NCBI GenBank assembly: GCA_963210315.1
Contig: OY723281.1
Location: 1,550,001-1,614,000 of the forward strand
Origin: Rhynchopus euleeides
Taxonomy: Eukaryota > Euglenozoa > Diplonemea > Diplonemida > Diplonemidae
Length of the DNA stretch: 64,000 bases
Reading direction: 5' to 3'
Shown: piece after piece, positions 10,724 through 21,669 of the stretch
Numbering within the stretch: the stretch's first letter is position 1
Layout: the number at the start of each line of letters is the position of its first letter
Program-made: the position numbers and the translations under genes
Notes under the pieces: generated by a model
Database searches by the model: none
Told to the model about the DNA's origin: nothing
Seen by the model: the letters and a program-made list of their open reading frames with translations, nothing else

Positions 10724-13321
10724 ACGGGTAAAACCAGCCGGCATCATCCGCGGGCTATCGTGAATACAGGAAACACATGTTACTTAGCAGTCCTTGTCCA
10801 GGCAATGACTGACACTTTCTTGCCAACTGTTATGGATATGTGTGTGCAACTCATCGACGCAGGTGTGGTGCTCCCACGGGTGTTACGGGAGTGGTACACA
10901 GTGTATTGTCGTGACCCGGATGAGTACAACATCAACACCCTGAAGAAAACCTTGGGGCAGGATTTCCAGGGTGGGGCCCAGCAATGTGCGGATGAAGCTT
11001 TTGGGAAAGGTGTAATGGGAAGCCTAACTCAAGCCAACCAAGACCTAAATGTCAGGTTACTCGAGAATGAGCCGCTACAACAATTAGTTCATGGAAAATT
11101 AGGCTTTCCAGTTAGGCTACCGCTCCCTCTTTTCACGGTGGAAACAATACGCACATGTGTGAAATGCGAGAGCACCAATGTTTCGCGAGGTGACTCGTTT
11201 TGCTTATGGTACGTGGGGTGCAAAAAAACTAAGCAAACGATCCAGGAAAGGATTGACGCTACACTCCAAAAGGAGATGGTGTCGTGTTCCCCTTTGCCAC
11301 ATTGCGAAACATGTAAGAAAAATGGCAAACAGACCAGCCTGATGACGTTTAAGGGGACAGCCCCGCCGTTCATGGCCATCGGGCTGAAACGCTTCTCTTT
11401 CAATAGGCAGAACCACACATCAGACAAAATTATAGGAAAGAGGCTGGTGGACCTCACACTTTCCCTTACTTTTGACGATGTTATTTCTTCCTTCGAACTT
11501 GTAGGGGTGGTGATGCACCATGGGTCTACCATGCACAGTGGACATTATACATACCTCAATGTGTCTGAGGAAACAGCAACAAAATATGATGATACACTGG
11601 TCATGGAGGGATTGGACAGGGACATGGCACTCGAGGAGGCACAGGAGGATGCATACATGCTATGGTATAGGCGTGTTGAAGCCCATGATAGTGCCCCGCA
11701 AGGTGATCCCCCTGGCCCTGGCCCTGCCCCTCAGAATGGAGATGGTGACACTAACATGGGAGGGTCTTTTGATAATGGGGGTGATGATGATCATCAAGAC
11801 GATGTACACCCTGCCCCGGATGGGGACCAAGGGACACCCCCAGCACAGGAGGACCCACCTGGCGATGAACCACAGGAGGGGGCCTTGCACGATGCCGTGT
11901 CCCCATCGTCGACCGTGGATCTATTAGACGAGTTACGCAACAAGACACCGCCGGAGCAGAATTCCCACAACGCAGGGTTGCAGGACGTCATCATCGCGGA
12001 GGAAGGTGGTGCCAGATACGCTATAGTCTGCTGCGAGAAGGATGTTCACGAGGACCATACCCGACAACTACTCCTGGGCAAGGAAGCAGCGTGGCGTCAC
12101 AACGTGATACGTGTTGCGGATAAGGAACGGTCTTCCCTTCAAAAAGCTTGGAACGAAGGGATCAACGTCTGCGCCCTTGTGGATCACGAGCGTGAGATAC
12201 GGGATGGGATCCAGGTGCTTGAGGACGACGGCAGGCACACCTACCATGCAATATTCCGGAGTGTGGGGGAAGCAGTGCAGGCTATCCAGTCCCGACACAA
12301 GGTGGCCCTCGACACGAGCCGTAAACTCTGCGTCGACAGTGAGCAGCGTGCGAGTGAAGCTACGACGTACGCGAACGTGACACAGATGCAGATGCAGGAA
12401 GGGATTCAACGCGAACAGGTGGCGACGGAAGCACTACAGGCAAACAGTGTAGTGGTGGACGACCTCACCAACCAGATGGGTGTCGCGAACGAGTGCATCT
12501 CGCAGGGTGCCCTACTTCAGCAGCAACTGCTCGAGGCTATGTCACATCAAGAGGAGGCACTGGGTTCACAGATGGCGGACGTGATGGTTTACCTCAAAGC
12601 CACTATCGAACAGTACCAACACCTCCAGGACGACAACGCTGAGAAGACTGCTGCCCTCGAAGAGGCCCACCGCAAGATTTGGGAAATGGGGCGTATGTTC
12701 GTCCAGCAGATGGCCAGCGCGTGGGAGTTTGGCCAGTCGGAGCGTGCTGCCGGCGAGCAGGTCGGCAGGTGGAAGGCGCAACATACCCCGAAGCGGAAGC
12801 GTGAGGAGATGCCTGCTACGCCGATAGCCCACAACAACGCTGGCGTGATCGCAATTGCGGCGACAGGACAGGTGGATGACGCCTCGGAGTCGAGCTGCAC
12901 GCAGCAGCCGGCGACGAAGACTCAACGCACGGGGCAGCCAGGGCAGCAGGATGGCGCGATGTCGGATGAGGCGTCGGATGCGTCGAGCAGCGACATCTAC
13001 CTCCTGGCAATCACAGAGCACCCCGCAGTCTGTGCGCCCGCTGCGTCTGATATTGCCCAAGGCAGCGCACCAGCATCGACGGCTACGGGCCAGCCACCCG
13101 CGGAGCACCAACACGCACAGCAGGATGGCTCAACGTCGTCGTCGGACTCGTCAGACTCTTCGGACTCATCCGACTCATCGTCATCCCCAAGTTCCGAGAG
13201 CACGATATACCACCGCTGTATCACAGCGAACCCAGCGCTCTATTCAATTCATGCGTCTGGAAGCTGCTTGAGAGATGGTGTGCAGAACGACCGCGGCTCG
13301 GGACATGAGTCCGATAAGTAG
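10724..13321 (+). CDS. USP-type (C19) deubiquitinase domain protein, 5'-truncated
   Basis: One uninterrupted frame of about 865 codons. The Cys box is near the start (IVNTGNTCYLAVLVQ), followed by QQCADEA, two CxxC pairs (CVKC and CETC) that likely bind zinc, LKRFSF, and the His box MHSGHYTYL, the normal order for ubiquitin-specific proteases, which cleave ubiquitin isopeptide bonds. After about residue 330 come a Pro/Asp-rich linker, a long helical coiled-coil stretch, a basic KRKREEM segment and a Ser/Asp-rich tail. There is no ATG before the Cys box: the frame simply opens at the insertion junction, so the natural N-terminus is missing. No introns are visible. Codon use resembles a real gene and catalytic motifs are intact. 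Confidence 0.8.
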   Translation, partial: TGKTSRHHPRAIVNTGNTCYLAVLVQAMTDTFLPTVMDMCVQLIDAGVVLPRVLREWYTVYCRDPDEYNINTLKKTLGQDFQGGAQQCADEAFGKGVMGSLTQANQDLNVRLLENEPLQQLVHGKLGFPVRLPLPLFTVETIRTCVKCESTNVSRGDSFCLWYVGCKKTKQTIQERIDATLQKEMVSCSPLPHCETCKKNGKQTSLMTFKGTAPPFMAIGLKRFSFNRQNHTSDKIIGKRLVDLTLSLTFDDVISSFELVGVVMHHGSTMHSGHYTYLNVSEETATKYDDTLVMEGLDRDMALEEAQEDAYMLWYRRVEAHDSAPQGDPPGPGPAPQNGDGDTNMGGSFDNGGDDDHQDDVHPAPDGDQGTPPAQEDPPGDEPQEGALHDAVSPSSTVDLLDELRNKTPPEQNSHNAGLQDVIIAEEGGARYAIVCCEKDVHEDHTRQLLLGKEAAWRHNVIRVADKERSSLQKAWNEGINVCALVDHEREIRDGIQVLEDDGRHTYHAIFRSVGEAVQAIQSRHKVALDTSRKLCVDSEQRASEATTYANVTQMQMQEGIQREQVATEALQANSVVVDDLTNQMGVANECISQGALLQQQLLEAMSHQEEALGSQMADVMVYLKATIEQYQHLQDDNAEKTAALEEAHRKIWEMGRMFVQQMASAWEFGQSERAAGEQVGRWKAQHTPKRKREEMPATPIAHNNAGVIAIAATGQVDDASESSCTQQPATKTQRTGQPGQQDGAMSDEASDASSSDIYLLAITEHPAVCAPAASDIAQGSAPASTATGQPPAEHQHAQQDGSTSSSDSSDSSDSSDSSSSPSSESTIYHRCITANPALYSIHASGSCLRDGVQNDRGSGHESDK

Positions 13322-13891
13322 ATGATGGAAGCCTTCAAGAGAGACACCGTTTTTCTCACATTCCTCTTTTTTCTGCTTTCGTCAAAACACCCCCACCCCC
13401 AACCCATGTTTTTCTTATCAAATACGTTACGTACTCAGTATGGATCTTTGATGTGTGTAACACAAATATGTCATTGTTGACCCGCCTCCCCTTCGTGGGG
13501 GGTGAGGGCCAGGTGGGGTGTGCGACGACCACCGACTGAGGCAAGACATATGGACACACAGGTAATTGAACATTGGGAGGATGTGGAAGGGTGGGTTCGT
13601 TTATAAAACTGGTCCCCAGGCCCCCCTCCCGTTGATTCTTCGGGGGAGGCGGGGCTGGTAGAACAGGGTAAACCCCATACCTTGCTCCCAAGGCAGGGCA
13701 GTGGTATGGATTTTCCAATCCAGTCACTGAGTGGTGAGGGACCTGTCATGTTTACTGCTTCTGCTTTTACTCTGTATTTGCATTTGCGATGAGAAACATA
13801 CTTGTTCCCATTACTAAACCCTAGAGTACAGGAAACATTGCTTGGAGTGCTGATAATGGATGGGATGTGGATGAGCATTACAAAGCAATTG
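10724..13891 (+). mobile_element. 5'-truncated retroelement-like insertion carrying a USP domain
   Basis: The insertion lies in WD copy B and is bounded by a 13-bp direct repeat, ACCTCCGTTGCCG, at 10711-10723 and 13892-13904; only one copy is expected from the intact family. Its last 60 bp (GAAACATTGCTTGGAGTG ... AAAGCAATTG) recur alone at 35433-35495, there also with a 13-bp duplication, and diverged at 37553-37610. The region 13660-13760 has a diverged relative at 40270-40400. A variable 5' end, constant 3' end and long TSD are the signature of target-primed reverse transcription (LINE-type). No RT is present in this copy. A processed retrocopy of a cellular gene is the alternative. Confidence 0.75.
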
Positions 13892-15063
13892 ACCTCCGTT
13901 GCCGTGTCACAGCCAGGTGATGTTGTCGCTGTGTCGAGTCATGTCGCCACCAGACTGTTCCGCCTCAGCACAGGAACGTGTCTGGGGGAGGTGGACTCAA
14001 AGGGTCATGGTGTTGCACTGAGCCTCTGCGGGAGGTGGGTCTTCACACCAACGAACAACACTTCTGTCTCTGTGTGTGCTGTGTCTTCCGTTTCACCCTG
14101 AGTGCAGTGTGTCGGAACCTGTTTCCTGCCTTGTGTGCTTGCCGCGAAGGCCCCCTGTGTATGCAGATATAGCGGGCCTTGCTCTCTTTGGACCCTGTTT
14201 CGCCCACCCTCGTGTTTTAGCCCCCCATCCCGGACATCCTGGCCACCGTGTGGACCAGACTCACATTTCATGAGTGAGGCTTGGCACTTCTATCGACGAA
14301 ATGATCCCACTTAGGGCCCACTACGATCCGACACCTGCGTTGCCGACCCTATTCGTGGGAAGCAACACGGGAGGGTGAGGAGAGGGCATTTTGCTGGCTT
14401 CGCACTCGATGTAGACCAACACACGCCAGTGTACTGAAGGAAATACTTTCCAAGCGTTGCAACACGACTAACACCACTTATCTTCCTCCTGTGCTCTACC
14501 ACCTTTTCTGTACTTAAATGGTGGATGCGGTCAACAAACAAGTTCTGTTTCATTTCGTTCGTGTGGTGAGTGGTGCATCGTGTAGGAAGGTATTTTGCAC
14601 ACAACTGAACACAAATGATTGTTGACAGCTTCAAACCACACCCCCCCCTGTAATATGCGGATACACGGTGGACTTCAGCCGGTCAGACACCCACTTTGCA
14701 GTTTGTAAAATTAGCGGGTGTCTAAGCGGGTGACTGCCACCCGCTAGTGGGCGACAGACACCCGCTACGCTACTATACTATATTTTCGAGGTGAAAATCT
14801 GGCTGGATCAGGGGCATATCCCGGGATCCTGGCCGGGGTATCCCGGTATTAGAGAGAAGAGGGGGAGGGATGATGAGGAGGCCCCAGACCCCAGCCCCTG
14901 CCCTAATGTTTGAGGTGACCCAACAAGCCCAGGGTGCGATGCAGCAAAGAGACGAGTCAATGTCCCGTTGATATCACCTCACAAAATCTCCTTGCTGCCA
15001 CTTCAGCATCCACACACCTACGACACGTGACACACCCAGCAGATCAGTTCTACCAGCATAAGG

Positions 15064-15604
15064 ATGGAAGCTACCAAAACTGATGAAGAAAATTCCCGGG
15101 CTCACATTTCAGGTTTCTACGGGAAGTGCCTGCACAGACCGGTGTGTTTCAAATGAGCCCTTTCCACAGGAGCTCACGATGGTGGGGGTGGAGGCAGCTG
15201 TGAGGGAGGCCGGCTACAAGATGAAGCACCCTCTGCTCTGTGTTCTGCGGGGCAACATACTGGAGACAACGGAGACACTGCCTCTGGACGAAGCCATGAG
15301 GCAGTGTTTTTGTGTCAACACCTTCGCACTTTATTGCTGCCTTGTTTTCAAAATAAGATGCGAAGGTGCTGAAGCGCTCTTCAAGCAGAGCACCGACAAG
15401 GTGAAGACCCTCCTCAAGTCAGCAAGGTCTCCCAGCCTGTGGAGGCAAGCCTGCAGCAAAGAAGGCTGCCAAGAAGCCGGCTGCTCAGGCAGCCAGCATC
15501 AATCCCCCTTGCAAAGAGGCGCCTTGTTGGAGACCCCTGCAGCGCCGAGCGCCACGGACGGTGCGGTGGCAACCCTCCTCGATTTCCTGATGCCACAGGC
15601 CTAG
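15064..15604 (+). pseudogene. Degenerate gene with a lysine/alanine-rich, histone H1-like tail
   Basis: Pieces in several frames look coding: MEATKTDEEN from 15064, an ORF of 173 codons from 15083 (MVGVEAAVREAGYKMKHPLL ... DKVKTLLKS), and around 15450-15490 another frame reads PAAKKAAKKPAAQAAS, typical of H1-like basic tails. These frames do not join without frameshifts or unrecognised introns. A short inverted repeat (ACCTTCGCA / TGCGAAGGT) sits in the middle and may be a later insertion. I do not recognise the N-terminal part. Confidence 0.35.
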
Positions 15605-16110
15605 AAGTCACGTACAGTCCATTCCGCCAGCACAGCAACCATCCGGAGCTGGAGCCCAGTGCGTGGTTTGTTGATCAGAATTGTTGTTGTTCATGTTCTT
15701 TGCATGATTCACATAATCAGCCGAAGCGAATGGTGGCTTTGTTGCTCACCTGTGGCGGTCTTGTTGACTGGTGTACTGCAGTCGTGGGTCGGCGGGCCGT
15801 GGCTTGGCGGTGGCGTCCGCGTCAGGGGCGATCCCAGGCCCCCTTCCCCAACCTGCTGCTGCTTTTGATGATTTTCATGGTATTGTGTGAGCTAGGTGGG
15901 TTCTGTCAGGACGGTGTATGTTGCCGGGGGGGGGGGGGGCGTGGGGCTGCCATGGAGTTGCACGGAGTGTATCAGTGCGTGCATTCTTCCCGGCGCGCGA
16001 AGCGCGCCAGGAAAAAAATGCGCCACTCCAGCCGCCAAAAAAAGCAGGGGAAAAAATGACACCCCTACCACAAAAATTGTTACGAAAGAAGTACGAAATA
16101 CGGGGACCAT

Positions 16111-16153
16111 AATTCATCAGAGCGGTTGTGGCTGTGAAGTGATATGGCGCTTT
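16111..16153 (-). repeat. Remnant of the tyrosine-recombinase element's terminal repeat
   Basis: On the minus strand this reads AAAGCGCCATATCACTTCAC then AGCCACAACCGCTCTGATGAATT, differing at only two positions from the A/B repeat of the intact element at 41632-41707. It shows that the family has, or had, at least one more copy nearby. Confidence 0.75.
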
Positions 16154-16252
16154 CCCCACCCCGTGCGGAGCACATCGAGCACCCTGCCCTCAGCCCGTTG
16201 CTCTTTTGATTCCTCCCCCCCCCCCCCCCCCTAGGGGGGATCAAATGGGGGT

Positions 16253-17351
16253 GACAAACACGATTTTTCAAAAAACCGGCGCAGAGGCCCCAAAGCCCCC
16301 GTAAACCCTCCAAACCCCCCCAGATCGGTCCGGAAACCCATCGAACCCCACTTTTCCACCATTCCGGGCACCTCAGGTGCCCGAATTGGGGTACCTAAAT
16401 TTTGTGCCACCGTTTGGTACCGTACAGTGCCACTGTGTGGGAGGTTGGAAAAGAAAATGCCCCAACACACCACATCTGAGGGTTGCAATGCATGTTGCTT
16501 GCCAACCACGTCATCCGGTGGGTGTCAGGCGCTATGTAGGTGGCATGAGCCAGGTCTTCGATGTGTTCTGGCTTGTATATATACCTCCCTGCCTGCGGCA
16601 CAGGCACTGCCTTTGTCCCCCACACCAGCCACAGAGAGCGTATTGTACTCGGTCCACGGTTGCTGATTCATTGTGATGCGTTGTATCCTCGAGTGAACGT
16701 CACACACTAGTGGCACCACCGCCCGCCATCCGAGAGCTGTATTGACTTTGCGCGCTTCCGTTGTATTCACCTCGCCACGCATATTGCACCGTTCAGTACC
16801 AGTGCTCTTGGGCCAGGCAAAGTAGACCGCAGCAACTACCAATTCTGGCACAATGGGTACCACGACAGCGCACTTCATGTGTTCCCGGAATGTACAGCTC
16901 GTGTTGCAACAGTCGTTGTCAACACATCCCGGTTGTGGAGCACTGCTGCACAGGAATCACACGACCATCTGGACTGTTCCGTACCTACAGGCAGCCTCCC
17001 GGTGCATGGTGGCAGGGAGGTATATATACAAGCCAGAACACATCGAAGACCTGGCTAATGCCACCTACATAGCGCCTGACACCCACCGGATGACGTGGTT
17101 GGCAAGCAACATGCATTGCAACCCTCAGATGTGGTGTGTTGGGGCATTTTCTTTTCCAACCTCCCACACAGTGGCACTGTACGGTACCAAACGGTGGCAC
17201 AAAATTTAGGTACCCCAATTCGGGCACCTGAGGTGCCCGGAATGGTGGAAAAGTGGGGTTCGATGGGTTTCCGGACCGATCTGGGGGGGTTTGGAGGGTT
17301 TACGGGGGCTTTGGGGCCTCTGCGCCGGTTTTTTGAAAAATCGTGTTTGTC
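16253..17351. mobile_element. 1.1-kb foldback element with about 340-bp inverted repeats
   Basis: 16253-16593 is repeated as the reverse complement at 17012-17351 with very few differences, starting GACAAACACGATTTTTCAAA. The 420-bp spacer (16594-17011) is not repeated. The ORFs in it are mirrored by the repeat and not conserved, so I call no protein. Flanking DNA is also weakly inverted (GATCAAATG / CATTTGAC). No clear target duplication was found. The arms are nearly identical, which implies recent formation or arm homogenisation. Confidence 0.85.
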
Positions 17352-17642
17352 CACGTAAAAGGGTGGCATTTGACCCCCCCTACCCCCCCCCCCCCCTGCA
17401 CCCCACACAAACACAGCCTCATTCTATTCCACCACACACACAGCAGAGCAGCGGGGGGTGCACTGCAGCACAGGTTGTGCGGTGCCCGCCTGTACCCCCC
17501 CCACCCCACCCCACCCCACCCCCTCTCCCCCACTGGATTTCAGACACAACCTGCATAACGTGTGAAGGGATACCATCCTTTGTGCTTCCTTCGGCTTCTA
17601 TTTCACTACCCAGCCCCCTCCCCCCCTATTCCCACTGCCTGC

Positions 17643-20313
17643 ATGTCCGGGGGGGTTGTGGCAGAGCGGGTCCGCACCGCCGATGTCGTTAACGAGGCGA
17701 CGCGCGGGACAGAGTTCCGCCACCTTGCCCTGAAGGAGGAGGTCAAGAGGGGCCTAGGAAAGGCCGGTTATGACCGGCCGACCCCCATCCAAATGAAGGC
17801 GATCCCGCTGGGTCTTCTCGGCGTCGACATGGTTGTGAAGTCGAAGGCGGGGACGGGGAAAACACTCGTGTTTGCGGTGCTGACCCTGCAGGCCGTGGAC
17901 ACCTCCAGCGCCCTCCCTCAGTCAATCACCATCACGGCGACGCGTGAGATTGCCCTGCAGATCGCTGGGGTCATTGCGGCCGTTGGATGCGAGCTTCCGA
18001 ATCTGCAGTGCCACACCTTCATCGGCGGGACCCAGCTCCGTGACGATAAGACAAGACTCCGCAAGTGCCAGGTAGTGGTCGGATCCCCGGGCCGGGTACA
18101 GAACCTTATCGAATCGTCGCTGCTGTTTGTTAGTATGCCCTGTGAGTAACACATGCAGGGGACGGGGTGGGTCAGGGTGTGCCTGGTCAGATCTCGGGTA
18201 TATATGCTCAAGGAGAGGGGAGGAGGGGAGAGAAGGGGGGGGGGGGGGGGCGGAGGTCAGGTCACCCGAGATATACCCGAGATCTGTCTGGTCAGATCTC
18301 GGGTATATATGCCAAAGGAGAGGGGAGGAGGGGAGAGACGGGGGGGGGCCCTGGGGGGGGGGGGGGCGGAGGTCAGGTCATCCAGGCCTGACTGTGCTTG
18401 TTGTATAAACTAATATAGGTTCATGTGTCCCGCCACCACCCCCTCCCCTCACAGACAAGGTGAAGCTCTTCTGCCTCGATGAAGTCGACGCCCTGCTCAT
18501 GGGGACAGAGACGCATGCATCCACCAACGCAATCTTCCGGTGCCTCCCTGAGCGGAAGCAGGTCTGCACATTCAGTGCGACCTATACCCCGGCACTGATG
18601 GAGACCCTCAACACCTACATGCGCACGCCGCGAGTTGTCGAAATCGAAGACCCGAAGGTCTCGCTCCGGGGGGTCACAGAATACTGCAAAGTTGTTTCCA
18701 GCAGGGAAACCCGGCTGGAGCAGGTGATGCAGGTGCTGAACAGCGTTGCATTCACGCAGTGCATCGTGTTCCTGAATGACTTCGAGGAAAGCCAGGGTCT
18801 GGTGTGCGCACTCTGCGAGCGTGGCATCGCGGCGAACTGCATCAGCGCCAAGCTGGAGCAGCGCGACCGGACCGAAATCATCACGAAGTTTGCGCAGTTC
18901 AACATCCGGGTCCTGGTGTCGAGCGACCTGACCTCGCGGGGCATCGACATGACTAAGGTGAATCTGGTCATCAGCCTCGACATACCTCCACACTGCGAGA
19001 CATACATGCACCGCATCGGGAGGACCGGGCGGTACGGAAGCCTCGGGATCGCCATCGCAATCATCACGAAGCAGGAGCACGCCCTCCTCGTGAAGTGCCG
19101 CAAGGAGCTGGGTGCCGACTCCCCTCTGATCGCCCTGCCGAAGAACCTTGCGGATCTGACCACGGAGCACATGCAGGGTGTGCTGACTTCGGAGGAGGAC
19201 CTGAAAAAGTTTGGGCTCTACGAGACGTCCCGGAAGGACCAGACAGCCGTTGCGGCACCCCATGCAGCGCGGCGGAGCGCCAAACGCCGCCGCGGGGGAA
19301 GCGACGACGGCATGTCGACAGCCTCCTCCTCTGAAGAAGAAGAAGAAGATGAGGATGAGGAGGACGCCGACGATGAGGAAGCGGGCGGCGGCGGAGACAA
19401 CCAGGCCACAGCCCAAACCTCGGCGGGGGTGTGTGCCGCACCTGCAGCACCCGTGGCGGCGGGGGAGGCAGTGCAGGGGCCTGCGAAGCGCGCCAGGAAG
19501 GCGCGCGGTGGGGCTGCGGAGGAGAAGGCACCGATGGGCCCGACGCCTGCCCCTTGGGGCGGTGCGGCTGCGGCGCCGCTGGGCGGGGGTGGTGTGCAGC
19601 AGCAGCAGCAGCAGCAGTGCTTCTGGATCCCACAGCAGGCGTGGCCTGCTGGGCCCTCTGCTGCTGCCGAGGCGGTGGCAGGGGGAGTGCCTGCTGCGCC
19701 GTGGAGTGGTGGTGCGGTGGCGGACAAATCCCAATGGTTGCACGAGATGCACACAAGGCTGTGCCGCTACTACGACAGGTATGTGTGGCGTCGTGATGGT
19801 GGGAGGGGGGGGGGGGGGGGGAGGGAGAGAGACAGACATGCCTCTCTCTTTCTTGGCTTCCCGCGATCGACGAATCTCCCCCCCTGCCCTCCCCCTCCGC
19901 CGCGTTCTCTTCAGATTTGACTTCAGCTCCCATCTCCCAACCCCCTGATCTCACCGCACCTCCCCCCCCCCCCCCCCCCTTCCGCCCGCCACACGAGGGA
20001 AGCAGCGCCCCTGCCATGCATAGCTGATTTCTCGTAAACTCTTTTTTGAAATGGAGCGCTCCCCCCCCCCCCCTTTTCAAAAAAGCAAACAGGTTTTCTT
20101 ACCTATCACCCTCCTTCCGCCCGCCACACGAGTGAAGGGTGATCATTCTTGTGCTCCCTTCAAATTCGCTTTCACTCCCCCACCCCCTTCCGCCCGCCAC
20201 ACAGGTACTACAGTGCTTACTACGCAGTCGCTGCAGACTGTGTCCGACAGGCCAGCGGGCTACCACCCCAGGGTGCACTATCAGCAGCTCCGAGCCCCCT
20301 GCCGCCGTTCTGA
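17643..20313 (+). CDS. DDX20-like: DEAD-box RNA helicase, DDX20/Gemin3-like, 3 exons, 643 aa
   Basis: Exons 17643-18141, 18455-19778 and 20205-20313; introns begin GTGAGT and GTATGT and end CTCACAG and CACACAG, and joining them keeps one frame. Motifs in order: Q motif (PTPIQMKAIPLG), I (KAGTGKT), Ia (TATREIALQ), VGSPGRV, II (DEVD instead of DEAD), III (SAT), V (SDLTSRGID), VI (HRIGRTGR). The segment RTADV near the N-terminus and FIGGTQLRDDKTRLRKC resemble DDX20/Gemin3, the helicase of the SMN snRNP-assembly complex. After the core come an acidic EEEEEDEDEEDADDEE stretch, an Ala/Pro/Gln-rich linker and a short YYDRYYSAYY tail encoded across intron 2. The start is the first in-frame Met before conserved sequence. 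Confidence 0.88.
18142..18454 (+). other. Intron 1 of the DDX20-like gene with internal duplication
   Basis: 313 bp, GT-AG. It contains a tandem duplication of a unit starting GGTCAGATCTCGGGTATATA followed by a poly-G run and GCGGAGGTCAGGTCA. Removing it joins SMP to YKVKLFCLDEVD, restoring the motif II region. Confidence 0.85.
19779..20204 (+). other. Intron 2 of the DDX20-like gene
   Basis: 426 bp, GTATGT ... CACACAG. The CTTCCGCCCGCCACAC motif of its acceptor appears three times (about 19979, 20117 and 20187), so decoy acceptor-like copies precede the true AG. The internal stretch GTGAAGGGTGATCATTCTTG recurs at 29754-29775 in WD-array intergenic DNA. Confidence 0.75.
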
Positions 20314-20647
20314 GGCGTGTATATATGAGAAGGGGTGATTCCCCCACCCAGCCCCCCTATCGATTCTAGCAGTGTTGTTGTCGGCAATGTGTTCTGATGG
20401 CAACCCGCACATGAGGCAAAGGGTATCTCGTGGTATTTTGCAGTTGTTTCTCGGGGGGAGGGGGGGGGGGCCGGGGGGGGGGGGGGGTGTACTTTTCTGC
20501 ACGGTGGGATCTTGTAAATTTTACATGTATAACTACAAGTATAATACATGTATTACCGTATACGTAAATATTATGGAACGTAAATATTATGGAACGGGCC
20601 CATTTTTGGCCGGTCCGTTCCATAATATTTACGTTCCATAATATTTA

Positions 20648-20783
20648 CAGGGCCAGTTGGGGACTCGGTGGTGAGGACGGCTTGCGTCAGGAATCGCGCG
20701 AAAAGTGCACGAGTAGGTCCCGTCAGGGACTCTGTATGCCGTCCGATCACCTGGTCCAAGTCCCCGAGTCGCAGAAAGCCCTG
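20648..20783 (+). mobile_element. 136-bp TA-flanked MITE, copy 1
   Basis: Ends CAGGGCCAGTTGGGGACTCG and (inverted) CAGGGCTTTCTGCGACTCGG, imperfect TIRs, flanked on both sides by TA inside a GTAAATATTATGGAACG palindrome. It is base-for-base like copies at 21670-21805 and, inverted, 58783-58918. Confidence 0.8.
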
Positions 20784-21669
20784 TAAATATTATGGAACGA
20801 AAAAAATCTGGAACGCCAACCCACCAGCGTTCCAAAATATTTACGTTTCATAATATTTACGTTCCATAATATTTACGTTCCAAAATATTTACGTATACGG
20901 TATACATGTATAATACTTGCATGTCAACTATTATGCATGTATAATACATGTATATGCCTGAAATATACATGTAAAATACATGTATATCAAGTAAAAATAC
21001 ATGTATAATACTTGCATGTCAACTATTATACATGTATTTTTACTTGATATACATGTATTTTACATGTATATTTCAGGCATTTACATGTATTTTACATGTA
21101 TAATACTTGTCATGCAAGTATTATACATGTATAATACTTGCATGACAAGTAAAATACTTGCATGCAAGTAAAATACATGTATTTTACTTGCATGCAAGTA
21201 TTTTACTTGTCATGCAAGTATTATACATGTATTTTACTTGTCATGCAAGTATTTTACATGTATAATACTTGCATGACAAGTATTATACATGTATAATACA
21301 TGTATATGCCTGAAATATACATGTAAAATACATGTATATCAAGTAAAAATACAAGTATAATACTTGCATGTCAACTATTATACTTGTATTTTTACTTGAT
21401 ATACATGTATTTTACATGTATATTTCAGGCATTTACATGTATTTTACATGTATAATACTTGTCATGCAAGTATTATACATGTATAATACTTGCATGACAA
21501 GTAAAATACTTGCATGCAAGTAAAATACATGTATTTTACTTGCATGCAAGTATTTTACTTGTCATGCAAGTATTATACCGTATACGTAAATATTATGGAA
21601 CGTAAATATTATGGAACGGGCCCATTTTTGGCCGGTCCGTTCCATAATATTTACGTTCCATAATATTTA

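Larger units (their letters stand above)
9816..14101 (+). pseudogene. WD40 family copy B, broken by a deletion and a 3.2-kb insertion
   Basis: Starts with ATG at 9816 (CAACATGGATGTGACTGTGC) and follows the family closely to about 10489. There 35 bp present in the other copies (GGTCACAGC to GTGTC) are missing between GCTGGAG and GGGCACGAGG, shifting the frame and causing a stop at 10509-10511. Downstream, blades continue in another frame to 10723, where the gene is interrupted; the missing last blade resumes at 13892 and ends at the normal stop 14099-14101. ACCTCCGTTGCCG is present at both junctions. The upstream acceptor CACCCCCACCACAG (about 9740-9753) is shared with copies E and G. Confidence 0.88.
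14102..16252. other. Repeat-rich interval with a degenerate coding remnant
   Basis: 14230-14600 is made of dispersed repeats also found at 4332, 5563 and 24800. 14664-14850 begins CACGGTGGAC and contains inverted AGCGGGTGTCT / AGACACCCGCT units, a possible relic of the CACGGTGG element family. 15064-15604 contains coding-like pieces in different frames (separate entry). 15985-16005 is a GCGCGCGAAGCGCGC palindrome. A poly-C run lies at 16214-16231. Confidence 0.5.

Noticed and set aside
16853..17209. 118-codon ORF in the foldback element
   Set aside because: Most of it is the inverted arm; the mirror copy reads differently at its start and there are no motifs.
18460..19920. Single-exon reading of the helicase C-terminus ending at 19920
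   Set aside because: It runs into a poly-G tract and loses sense after YYDR; the GTATGT donor at 19779 joined to the acceptor at 20204 gives a coherent YYSAYY tail.
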